The notes under the pieces: generated by a model
Database searches by the model: none
What the model saw: only the letters and a program-made list of their open reading frames with translations
Told to the model about the DNA's origin: nothing
Translations under genes and position numbers: made by a program
Part shown: piece after piece, positions 1 through 6,453 of the stretch
Layout of the letters: each line of letters opens with the position of its first letter
How positions within the stretch are numbered: the first letter of the stretch is position 1
Assembly (NCBI GenBank): GCA_903861235.1
Contig: CAIOTP010000249.1
Span: forward strand, 1-8,537
Direction: 5' to 3'
DNA: 8,537 nt
Source: an uncultured bacterium
GTDB taxonomy: Bacteria; Planctomycetota; Phycisphaerae; Phycisphaerales; SM1A02

Positions 1-124
1 ACATGGCCACGGCCTCGCGTCCGTTGACCGCCTTCCACGCCACCTGACACCCGGGCATCCGCTCCACGCAGAGTCGAAGCGCCTCCAGCGCGATCGGCAG
101 ATCGTTGACCAGACCGATTCTCAC
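1..124 (-). CDS. cheB: CheB-type methylesterase response regulator (WspF-type), N-terminal fragment
   Basis: Only the first 41 codons are inside the window; the gene continues past the left edge. The visible part is the first beta-alpha-beta of a receiver domain: it begins MRIGLVNDLPIALEAL and continues through VAWKAVNGREAVAM. CheB proteins carry a receiver domain followed by a methylesterase that removes methyl groups from chemoreceptors. Ordinary CheB has a DD pair after the first strand, but here it is N7-D8, as I recall for WspF of Pseudomonas. The start is GTG at 124, and its GTGA overlaps the stop of the upstream kinase gene by four bases. A GAGG sits 7 bases before it (132-135). The start motif, the position after a hybrid CheA, and the whole gene order support a WspF-type CheB. 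The catalytic domain is not visible, so a stand-alone receiver (CheY/NarL type) cannot be excluded from this piece alone. Confidence 0.8.
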   Translation of the reverse strand, partial: MRIGLVNDLPIALEALRLCVERMPGCQVAWKAVNGREAVAM

Positions 125-2367
125 GGCACCGCCTCGCCCACCAGGTCCGCCACGGTGTTCAGAAAGGTGCGGTCATGGAACGAGCCCTTGGTCAGATACG
201 CGTTCGCGCCAGCCTGCAGCCCCGCCTCACGGTCCTCCTCCCGATCCTTGTAGCTCACGATCGCCACCGGCATTCGCACGAACCTCGGGTCCCTTCGCAT
301 CGCCCGGACCAGTTCGATCCCGTTCATGCGAGGCATGTCCACATCGGTCACCAGCATGTCGAAACGGCCGGCGCAGAGCTGGTTCCACGCGTCGACGCCG
401 TCCACGGCCACCGCCACCTGGTAGCCGGCCCGTTGGAGCATCTGTCGCTCCACCTCGCGCACGGTGATCGAATCCTCCGCGACCAGGATGCGCCGGCGGC
501 CCCCGGTGCCCGAGGTGGCCGCGTCGGCCGCCATGCCGCGCAGGCGTCCGTCGCCGAGACCTCGGCGGATCGAGACCAGCATGTCCTCCACGTCCATGAC
601 CAGCAGCGGTGCACCGTCGTCGTCCACGGCGGCGGCGGCCACGTGCGGCACGCGGCCCAGTCGACCGTCCAGCGGCCGCACCACCAGGTCGCGTTCGCCC
701 AGGAAACCGTCCACCAGCAGGCCGGAACGCTCCGATTCGCCCCCCAGCACGAGCACGCTGACGTGGTCCGAGGCAGGCGAGACTCCGCCGGTCCATTCCA
801 GGAATTCGGCGCCCTGCACCACGCCCACGGAGACGCCGTCCATGTCGAAGGCCAGTCGCCCCTCGGTCCGAAGCAGGTCGGCCACCGGAATCCGCTCGAT
901 CCTCTCGATCCTGGCCAGCGGGAAGGCCAGCGTCTCCCCGCTCACCTTGACCAGGGCGGCCCGGATCACGCTCAGGGTGATGGGCAGGCTCAGCACGAAG
1001 GTGGTCCCACGACCCGGCTCGCTCTCCACCCGCACCCGGCCCCCGAGTTCGCGCATGGTCTGGTGCACCACATCCAGACCCACGCCACGCCCACTCACCT
1101 CGGTCACGGCGCCAGCGGTGGAGAAGCCGGGCAGGAAGAGGAACTCCAGCAGTTCCGCCTTGCCCAGTCCTGCGGCCACCTCAGCGGACTGCAGGCGCCG
1201 ATCGATCACCTTCGAACGGATGCGTTCGGGATCGATGCCGCGGCCGTCGTCCCGCACCCGGATCTCCAGCATGCCCGCATGGTGACGGGCCTCCAGCCGC
1301 ATGGTCGCGCTCTCGCCCTTGCCGGCCGCTCTTCGGTCGGCCGGAGACTCCACGCCGTGGTCCACGGCGTTGCGAAGGATGTGGTTCAGCGGCGCGTCCA
1401 AGCGGGCCAGGATGTCGCGGTCCACCGGGGTCTGAAGTCCTTCGATCTCGAATCGGACCTGCTTGCCCAGCATGCGCGCAATGTCCCGGACCATGCGCGG
1501 AAAGCCGGCGGTGGCGTCGCCGAAGGGGCGCATGCGGCTGCCGACCACCTCGTGGTAGAGGCGTTCGCTGACCTCCTCCGTGCGACGGAAGGTGCCCTCG
1601 AGCAGGCCGGTGAGCCGGGCGAGGGATCGTTCCAGATCCGTCCAGCGTTCCGCCTGCCCGGCGCCTGGATCCACGGACGCCCGAAGCGACCGCAGGCGGG
1701 CCCGCAGTTCACGCAGACCCTTCTGCACCTGCGGAAAGCGGCGGCCCTCGACCATGCTCTCGCCCGCCAGTTGCATCATGCGGTCCAGATTGTCGGCGTT
1801 GACCCGGACGGTGCGAGCTTCGGTGCCGGCAGGTTCGGCGGTCTTCGGCCGTGCAGGCTGCGGCTCGGAGGCCGCCGGCACGATCGCCTCCGCGCCCGGG
1901 GACGTCGGCACATGCACCACCGGCAGAGCCTGGGGCTGCCGTGACGTTGGGGGGAACGCAGGGGCGGTGTCGGTGGGCGCACTGAGGGCCGTCACCAGTT
2001 CGTTGATGGCGGCCGCATGCTCCGCGTTCCACACGGGAACATCCGGCTCCCGGATGGTCTGGAGCGAAGTCAGCAGGTCGGTCCCCTGAAGCAGCTGCTG
2101 GACGCGGACCGGAGTGCACGGCTCGGCGCCCTTCTGCACGCGCACCAGCGCGTCCTCCATGGCGTGAGCCAGGGCCACCACGGGCTCCATGCCCACCACC
2201 CGACCTGCGCCCTTGATCGAGTGCGCCGCACGCATGATCGCCGTCACCGGCGAGAGGTCCGCGGGGTCGGCCTCCAGGGCCAGAAGTCCGGTGTTGAGCG
2301 CCTGGCCGTGGCTCTCCACTTCGGCACGGAACAGCTCGAACAGGTCCAGTCCTCCGAATCCGCTCAT
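121..2367 (-). CDS. cheA: Hybrid CheA histidine kinase with C-terminal receiver (WspE-type)
   Basis: This is a cytoplasmic chemosensory kinase of 748 residues. Domains in order: HPt at about 1-110 with the phosphorylated His49 in AAHSIKGAG; a Pro/Ala-rich linker at 135-185; a dimerisation segment at about 187-265; the ATPase domain with N box RNAVDHG (Asn333), G1 box DDGRG (373-377), F box LFLPGFSTA (about 410-418) and G2 box GRGVGLD (426-432); a CheW-like domain at about 465-600; and a receiver at about 625-745. The receiver has E631/D632, phospho-acceptor D675 in TDVDMPRMNG, S705 and K727, so it looks functional. No P2 docking domain is seen. The family autophosphorylates on the HPt histidine under receptor control and passes phosphate to its own receiver, to CheB and to an output regulator. 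I chose ATG 2367 because it makes an ATGA overlap with the preceding cheW and has GGGAGG 10 bases upstream; GTG 2385 would add six residues made of that ribosome-binding sequence. All catalytic boxes are intact. The layout matches WspE. Confidence 0.95.
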   Translation of the reverse strand: MSGFGGLDLFELFRAEVESHGQALNTGLLALEADPADLSPVTAIMRAAHSIKGAGRVVGMEPVVALAHAMEDALVRVQKGAEPCTPVRVQQLLQGTDLLTSLQTIREPDVPVWNAEHAAAINELVTALSAPTDTAPAFPPTSRQPQALPVVHVPTSPGAEAIVPAASEPQPARPKTAEPAGTEARTVRVNADNLDRMMQLAGESMVEGRRFPQVQKGLRELRARLRSLRASVDPGAGQAERWTDLERSLARLTGLLEGTFRRTEEVSERLYHEVVGSRMRPFGDATAGFPRMVRDIARMLGKQVRFEIEGLQTPVDRDILARLDAPLNHILRNAVDHGVESPADRRAAGKGESATMRLEARHHAGMLEIRVRDDGRGIDPERIRSKVIDRRLQSAEVAAGLGKAELLEFLFLPGFSTAGAVTEVSGRGVGLDVVHQTMRELGGRVRVESEPGRGTTFVLSLPITLSVIRAALVKVSGETLAFPLARIERIERIPVADLLRTEGRLAFDMDGVSVGVVQGAEFLEWTGGVSPASDHVSVLVLGGESERSGLLVDGFLGERDLVVRPLDGRLGRVPHVAAAAVDDDGAPLLVMDVEDMLVSIRRGLGDGRLRGMAADAATSGTGGRRRILVAEDSITVREVERQMLQRAGYQVAVAVDGVDAWNQLCAGRFDMLVTDVDMPRMNGIELVRAMRRDPRFVRMPVAIVSYKDREEDREAGLQAGANAYLTKGSFHDRTFLNTVADLVGEAVP

Positions 2368-2921
2368 GTCGCCGCAGCCTCCCACCCCGCACGCAGCGCC
2401 TCGGGATCGAGCACGGCCACGTCGCTTCCCTCCACATGGACCAGCATCCGGCTGGCGGTGCCCTTGCCGCGGGCCACGGTCATGGGAGCCGGACGCATGT
2501 CGCCGGTGGGCACGGAGAACACGCCCTCCACCTCGTCCACCTCGAAGGCCCAGCCTCGGCCCGCAGGCCCCAGCATGACGAAGCGGGAGGTGGCCGCCGG
2601 GGTCGGAGCCGCGGGAAGATCGAGCAGCCGTTCGATCGAGGCGGCGAGCACGATTTCGCCCTCGTGAGCGACCAGGCCACGGAAGGCCGGCTGATGGCGG
2701 TGCGGCACGCGACGCAGAGGCGTGGGGAGGAAGATGCGCTCCACGGCCGTCGCGGGAAGGCCGAATCGCTCGACCGCCACGCGGAACACCAGCAGCGAAG
2801 CCTGCGCACGCGGGGCCTCCGATATCGGTGCGGCCAGTGCGGCCGTCTGCTCGTCGAGGGCCGCGTCCGCCAGAGGCCTCGCGATCATGGGTTCGGTGGT
2901 CGGCCGTGCGGGAGGGGTCAC
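2364..2921 (-). CDS. cheW: CheW adaptor protein with N-terminal extension (WspD-type)
   Basis: This 185-residue protein has a Pro/Ala-rich tail of about 40 residues followed by a CheW domain. The domain starts at LLVFRVAVERFGLPATAVER and continues through AFRGLVAHEGEIVLAASIERLL (split here only by function: the first part is the opening beta strands, the second the RGLV-type turn typical of CheW). The closing part includes AFEVDEVEGVFSVPTGDM. CheW proteins are cytoplasmic scaffolds that join CheA to the receptor tips. The start is GTG 2921, with AGGAGG 7 bases upstream; it overlaps the end of the CheR gene by four bases (GTGA). ATG 2888 is an alternative start that would remove 11 residues, but it has less support. 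Its place between CheR and the hybrid CheA is that of wspD in Pseudomonas. It differs clearly from the other CheW in this operon, so the two probably have separate docking roles rather than being recent copies. Confidence 0.88.
   Translation of the reverse strand: MTPPARPTTEPMIARPLADAALDEQTAALAAPISEAPRAQASLLVFRVAVERFGLPATAVERIFLPTPLRRVPHRHQPAFRGLVAHEGEIVLAASIERLLDLPAAPTPAATSRFVMLGPAGRGWAFEVDEVEGVFSVPTGDMRPAPMTVARGKGTASRMLVHVEGSDVAVLDPEALRAGWEAAAT
2378..2383 (-). promoter_or_regulatory. Ribosome-binding site deciding the cheA start
   Basis: GGGAGG on the minus strand lies 10 bases before ATG 2367, inside the last codons of the upstream cheW gene. It favours ATG 2367 over the in-frame GTG at 2385, which would place this sequence inside the coding region. 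The spacing is a little long, so translational coupling through the ATGA overlap probably also contributes. Confidence 0.55.
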
Positions 2922-4069
2922 TCGGGGGCCTCCTGCCGCATGGCCCTGCGTGCCCGGCGCCTCAGGCGCTCGGCCGCGTCTTGATCACCACGCCGCTCCG
3001 CCAGTTCGCCCGACTGCAGCAGCGCCATCGAGTGCATGGGCTCAAGGTACAGCACACGATCCAGACTGGCCTCGGCGTCCTCGAAACGTCCCTGGGCCAG
3101 TTCGATCGCGGCGCGAAGCCACCACGCGTCCGCCTGCAGGGGATGTGCGGCCACCCAGAGCACCACCCCGCGATGCGCCGTCTGCAGGTCGCCTGCGTCC
3201 GCCAGGGAGCGGAGGTCCTCCAACGATCCGTGATCGTGGCGGGCAGGAGCGGGATCGTTCGTGACGGCCGTGTCCCGACGGGGCGACGACATCCGGAGCT
3301 TGGTGTCGGCCGCGCCCATGTCGGCACGCTCCAGCGCAAACGCGCCCCGCAGGTCCAGCCAACGGAAGTGACCGCGCCAGATCGAGTCAGGATCCGCGTG
3401 ACCCACGAAGAGCAGGCCACCTGGACGCACGGCGCGGACCAGTCGCTGCTGAAGCCGTGACCGGGCGGCTCCGTCCAGATAGATGGCCATGTTCCTGCAC
3501 ATCACCGCGTCGAATGGATCGCCCAAGTCGGCCTCCAGCGCGTCGGCGTGCATCCATTCGATCATGGCCAACGCGTCGGGATGGAGTCGCAGGCCACCTT
3601 GGGGCAGGGGCTCGAACCATCGGCCGGCCCAGCTGGGCAAGGGCGATCGCTGGCCCAGCGGGGACACGCGGCCCTCCGCCGCCTTCCGCAGAGCCGCCGC
3701 GTTGCGATCCAGGGCCACGATCCGCGTGTTGCCTGCGTGCCTTCCCACGCTCGCGGCTGCCGCCGCCATGGAGAAGGGCTCCGCTCCCGAAGCGCACCCG
3801 AGGCTGGCCATGCGCAGTGGTGCGGAGCCGGTGATCCGTTCCCGAAGGCACTCGAAGGCGGGACCGTGTCGGAAGAGCCAGGTCTCCGGCGGCACGGCAT
3901 GGCTCAGGAGCGACTGGGCCTCGGCAGGATCCGCAGCCAGACGACGCACAAGCTCCGCCTCGGAGAGCCGCAGCTTCGCTGCACGAGCTCGGGCCTCCTG
4001 CAGCAGGAGGAGCTCGGTGCCCTGCTCCAGGGCGTGCGTCCGGCGGACCCATGCCTCGAGGTCGCTCAT
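2918..4069 (-). CDS. cheR: CheR-type receptor methyltransferase with C-terminal TPR-like region (WspC-type)
   Basis: This 383-residue cytoplasmic enzyme is predicted to methylate glutamates on a chemoreceptor using S-adenosylmethionine. An N-terminal helical segment (1-55) is followed by VPPETWLFRHGPAF (about 59-72), the counterpart of the TxFFR segment of CheR. Next come the SAM-binding motif LGCASGAEPFSMA (90-102), where most CheR proteins have CSTGEEPYS, the acidic strand end ALDRN (119-123), and CRNMAIYLDG (191-200), matching the CRNxxIYFD motif. A linker at about 255-280 leads to roughly 100 residues of paired helices (AGDLQTAHR, HPLQADAWWLRAAIELAQG, then RFEDAEASLDRVLYLEP) that read as TPR-like repeats. 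That CheR-plus-TPR fusion is characteristic of WspC. The start ATG 4069 overlaps the preceding cheW stop (ATGA). No good Shine-Dalgarno precedes it, so coupling is likely. The SAM motif departs from consensus (A for T, A for the first E), but the glycines and the second acidic residue remain, so I expect an active enzyme. Confidence 0.9.
   Translation of the reverse strand: MSDLEAWVRRTHALEQGTELLLLQEARARAAKLRLSEAELVRRLAADPAEAQSLLSHAVPPETWLFRHGPAFECLRERITGSAPLRMASLGCASGAEPFSMAAAAASVGRHAGNTRIVALDRNAAALRKAAEGRVSPLGQRSPLPSWAGRWFEPLPQGGLRLHPDALAMIEWMHADALEADLGDPFDAVMCRNMAIYLDGAARSRLQQRLVRAVRPGGLLFVGHADPDSIWRGHFRWLDLRGAFALERADMGAADTKLRMSSPRRDTAVTNDPAPARHDHGSLEDLRSLADAGDLQTAHRGVVLWVAAHPLQADAWWLRAAIELAQGRFEDAEASLDRVLYLEPMHSMALLQSGELAERRGDQDAAERLRRRARRAMRQEAPE
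2929..2934 (-). promoter_or_regulatory. Ribosome-binding site for the second cheW
   Basis: A perfect AGGAGG on the minus strand lies 7 bases before the GTG at 2921. It sits within the last codons of the CheR gene. It is the strongest Shine-Dalgarno sequence in the operon and supports the GTG start and the long N-terminal tail of this CheW. Confidence 0.65.
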
Positions 4070-4560
4070 CCGTCGTCCGTGTCCGCCTGGGCAAGACCCA
4101 GGATCGCCGGGCCATGGAGCAGGCGGGGGTGGGCTTTCGCCAGCCCGGCGGGGTCGAACAGCAGCACGCCTTCGCCCGGGCCTTGCATCACCCCGCCCAG
4201 GAAGGGCATGTCGGGCAGCCCGTCGGCGGGCGCCCAGGAGGCGCCTCGGTCCACCTCCGCCACGCCCTCCACCGCGCTCACCCGCAACGCGAAGCTGGCC
4301 CACGCCGCGTCGGTTCCTGTGGTGTCGGCACCGTGCATCAGGATCATGCGGGCGCCCACGGCCTGCGGAACGCCGGCGCCGCCCAGAAGGTGCGAGGCGT
4401 CGACTGCAGGGAGCAGCTGACCGTGGTAGTCCAGCAGTCCGGCCAGCCACGCCGGTCCCCCGGGGGCGGGCTTCAGCCGCACGAGAGGGCACACTTCGCG
4501 GACCAGGCCCAGATCCACGGCAAGGGCTCGTCCGTCCACGCGAAAGCGGAGCGCACGCAT
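4066..4560 (-). CDS. cheW: CheW adaptor protein, first copy (WspB-type)
   Basis: This 164-residue protein is a single CheW domain with almost nothing else. It opens with MRALRFRVDGRALAVDLGLV (the beta strands of the fold). The central LAGLLDYHGQLLPAVDASHL is the CheW signature turn (R/AGLxxxxGxxxPVxD). A later strand reads ILMHGADTTG. It ends in a short Asp-rich tail. CheW proteins bridge receptor and CheA in the signalling array. It starts at ATG 4560, 17 bases after the HD-GYP stop, with only a poor Shine-Dalgarno, and its stop overlaps the CheR start by four bases. It is the first of five overlapping Che genes and stands where wspB stands in Pseudomonas. The reading frame stays open far upstream only because of base composition; no CheW-like sequence lies there. 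Confidence 0.88.
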   Translation of the reverse strand: MRALRFRVDGRALAVDLGLVREVCPLVRLKPAPGGPAWLAGLLDYHGQLLPAVDASHLLGGAGVPQAVGARMILMHGADTTGTDAAWASFALRVSAVEGVAEVDRGASWAPADGLPDMPFLGGVMQGPGEGVLLFDPAGLAKAHPRLLHGPAILGLAQADTDDG

Positions 4561-4577
4561 GACTTCAGGATAGGTCC

Positions 4578-6365
4578 TCAGTCGGCCAGCGCCCGGCGCA
4601 GCTCGCGGATGGCGTCCAGGCGCTCGAAGAAGATCTCCACCAGCTCGGGATCGAAGTGGCGACCCGAGTGGGCACGGACCTCGTCCAGCACGCGTCGTTC
4701 CTCCCACGCCGGCTTGTAGCACCTGGGACTGGCCAGGGCGTCGACGACATCGGCCAGACCCACGATCCGCGCGAAGAGCGGGATCTCCTGGCCCTTCTTG
4801 CCCCCGGTGCGCGGCAGCCCGGTGGTGGGGTCCGGAATCGGATTGCCGTGCACGTCCACGTCGCCGGGGTAGCCCGAGCCGTCCCAGCGCTCGTGGTGGT
4901 TCAGGGCCACGTCGCGGGCCACCTCGTCCACCTCCGTCGGATTGTCCAGGAAGAATCCCGCCCCGATGATCACGTGCCGCTTGACTTCGGTGAACTCCTC
5001 GGGCGTCAGCGGCACGCCGCGGGGCTTCTTCAGGATGCGGTTGTCGATGCCCACCTTGCCCACGTCGTGCAGCTTGGCAGCGATGCGAAGGCGGTCCCGC
5101 TGCCGCTCGAAGGCCGGGCCCTCCAGTCCGCGGCGCTGGGCCCAGCCCTCGAAGAGGATGGCCGACATGCCCGCCACCTTCTCGGTGTGCTTGCCCGTCT
5201 CGTCGGGATCGATGGTCTCCGTCATGCGGAGCATGCGGCTGATGATGCTCTCGGTGAGCTGCGTGCGCTCGATCGCCACGGTGGCCATGCTCGCGAAGTG
5301 CCCCAGCAGCGTCACGTCGTCGTCGTGGAATCGCTGCCGCGGCCGGCCGTTGCCGTCCAGGGGGTTGATCACCTGCAGCACGCCCACCACCCGGCCCATG
5401 CTGGTGCGAAGCGGCATGGCCAGCACGCTCCGGGTGCGGTAGCCCGTCATCTGGTCGAAGCTTCGGTCGAAGCGGTAGGGGGCCCGCGCATCCAGCTCGT
5501 AGGCGTCGGGCAGATTCACGGGTTCGCCGCTGGCGCTCACCCAGCCGGCGATGGAACCGTCGCCCACCGGCAGAAGGAAGCTGCTGAAGCGGGGCGTGTC
5601 GCCCATCTGGCGGTCCAGCGTGTCGTTCTGCGCGTAGGCGAAACGCAGCAGCTTGCCCTCGCGGATGTAGATCGTGCCCGCGTCCGCGTGGATGAGCCGC
5701 CGGGCCTCCTTCAGGATGCGGTCCATGAGCACGTGGAAGTCCTGGAGCTTGTTGAGCTCCATGGCCACCTGCACCAGGCCCTCCACCCGGCTTCGCTGGG
5801 TGTGCTGGTCGGCCTGCAGCGAGCTCCGCATGTGCTCGAGCAGTCGGTTCGCCTCCTCCAGATCCCGGCCGCGCTCGCGCAGCCTCACCTGGAGCCGCTG
5901 CAGAGCGGCCTCGTTCTCCTGATCGCGCCGCACGGACGTCGCCAGACGCGCGAGCGTCCGGAGTCTGGACTGCAGCTCTTCCGGGTTGGCGCCGCGGTGC
6001 GCCACGTCCTCCGCGCCCACCGCCACGGCCGCGGCTCGCACCAGCGGGTCCGGGGTGGGTGCGAGTGCCAGGGTGGGCAACGCTCGGGTCTCGGGAGCCG
6101 CCTGCAGGTGACGCAGCAGATCGAAGGGCGCGGCATCGCCTCCCGACACGTCCACCGCGATCACGCTGGCCGCCATGCGGACCACGCGCTCGAACGCATC
6201 CGGCCCCCGGGGCAGCTGCCGGACCTCGAAATCCTGTGGATCGCACGCGGCCCGCAGCAGGTCCATGGTCCAGGCCTCGTCCGAAACCAGAGCCACCAGC
6301 ACGCGATCCCAGCCCTCGCGACGGGCCTGGCTGGGCGGCGTTCCTCCGGCACTTCCGTCGGGCAT
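4578..6365 (-). CDS. Degenerate-receiver / GAF / HD-GYP cyclic-di-GMP phosphodiesterase
   Basis: This predicted cytoplasmic enzyme has 595 residues. Residues 20-140 look like a receiver fold with D72 (IAVDVSG) at the phosphorylation position, but the usual Thr/Ser is replaced (LALAPTPD) and the usual Lys is missing (VAHRGANPEEL), so it may not be a true phospho-receiver. A charged coiled coil at about 145-190 leads to a GAF domain (about 195-370), which usually binds a small ligand or a partner. The HD-GYP domain (about 375-590) is complete: H393 in GKHTEKV, HDVGK (433-437), H464 in VKRH, HHERWDGSGYP (490-500) with the GYP triplet, and LADVVDAL (537-544). HD-GYP enzymes hydrolyse cyclic-di-GMP with a metal centre. 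The start ATG 6365 has AGGA 7 bases upstream. The gene is first in the operon and is followed after 17 bases by cheW, so co-transcription is likely. It occupies the place of the receptor gene in the Pseudomonas wsp operon. The signal sensed by the GAF domain is unknown. Confidence 0.93.
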   Translation of the reverse strand: MPDGSAGGTPPSQARREGWDRVLVALVSDEAWTMDLLRAACDPQDFEVRQLPRGPDAFERVVRMAASVIAVDVSGGDAAPFDLLRHLQAAPETRALPTLALAPTPDPLVRAAAVAVGAEDVAHRGANPEELQSRLRTLARLATSVRRDQENEAALQRLQVRLRERGRDLEEANRLLEHMRSSLQADQHTQRSRVEGLVQVAMELNKLQDFHVLMDRILKEARRLIHADAGTIYIREGKLLRFAYAQNDTLDRQMGDTPRFSSFLLPVGDGSIAGWVSASGEPVNLPDAYELDARAPYRFDRSFDQMTGYRTRSVLAMPLRTSMGRVVGVLQVINPLDGNGRPRQRFHDDDVTLLGHFASMATVAIERTQLTESIISRMLRMTETIDPDETGKHTEKVAGMSAILFEGWAQRRGLEGPAFERQRDRLRIAAKLHDVGKVGIDNRILKKPRGVPLTPEEFTEVKRHVIIGAGFFLDNPTEVDEVARDVALNHHERWDGSGYPGDVDVHGNPIPDPTTGLPRTGGKKGQEIPLFARIVGLADVVDALASPRCYKPAWEERRVLDEVRAHSGRHFDPELVEIFFERLDAIRELRRALAD

Positions 6366-6453
6366 GACCGCATCCTACGCTGTCGCTGCCATGGTGACAT
6401 CCGCCCAGCACATCGAAGGCGTCTGTCATGTCTTCCTCGCCATGGAGGTGGGC
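6366..6453. promoter_or_regulatory. Divergent intergenic region between the chemosensory operon and the DUF155-like gene
   Basis: These 88 bases separate two divergent genes and should hold the promoters of both, or at least of the operon. I see no convincing -35/-10 pair on either strand. TAGGAT on the minus strand (6376-6371) has the TAnnnT form, but it lies only a few bases before the ATG and doubles as the ribosome-binding site, so it is not a credible -10. No clear operator palindrome is visible. The promoters may instead start within the flanking coding ends. Confidence 0.4.
6444..6448 (+). promoter_or_regulatory. Ribosome-binding site deciding the start of the DUF155-like gene
   Basis: GGAGG (followed by TG) lies 5 bases before ATG 6454. 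The reading frame is open for another 93 codons upstream, but that part runs across the spacer and antisense to the HD-GYP gene. This site is the reason for placing the start at 6454 rather than at ATG 6364 or 6442. Confidence 0.6.

Noticed and set aside
175..1944. A 589-codon open frame on the plus strand antisense to the cheA gene
   Set aside because: It lies wholly opposite the well-supported CheA, is unusually rich in His, Arg and Gly with no recognisable domain, and is explained by high GC content suppressing stop codons.
2368..2385. GTG 2385 as the cheA start
   Set aside because: The six extra residues are encoded by the ribosome-binding sequence of ATG 2367, which also fits the 4-base overlap pattern of the operon.
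6175..6453. Upstream starts for the DUF155-like gene, including an ATG at 6364 that would overlap the HD-GYP start in the palindrome CATG
   Set aside because: No Shine-Dalgarno supports them, the extra sequence is antisense to the HD-GYP gene or spacer, and ATG 6454 has GGAGG at good spacing.
6366..6453. TACGCT on the plus strand and TAGGAT on the minus strand as -10 boxes
   Set aside because: Neither has a recognisable -35 partner at 16-18 bases, and TAGGAT is too close to the start codon.
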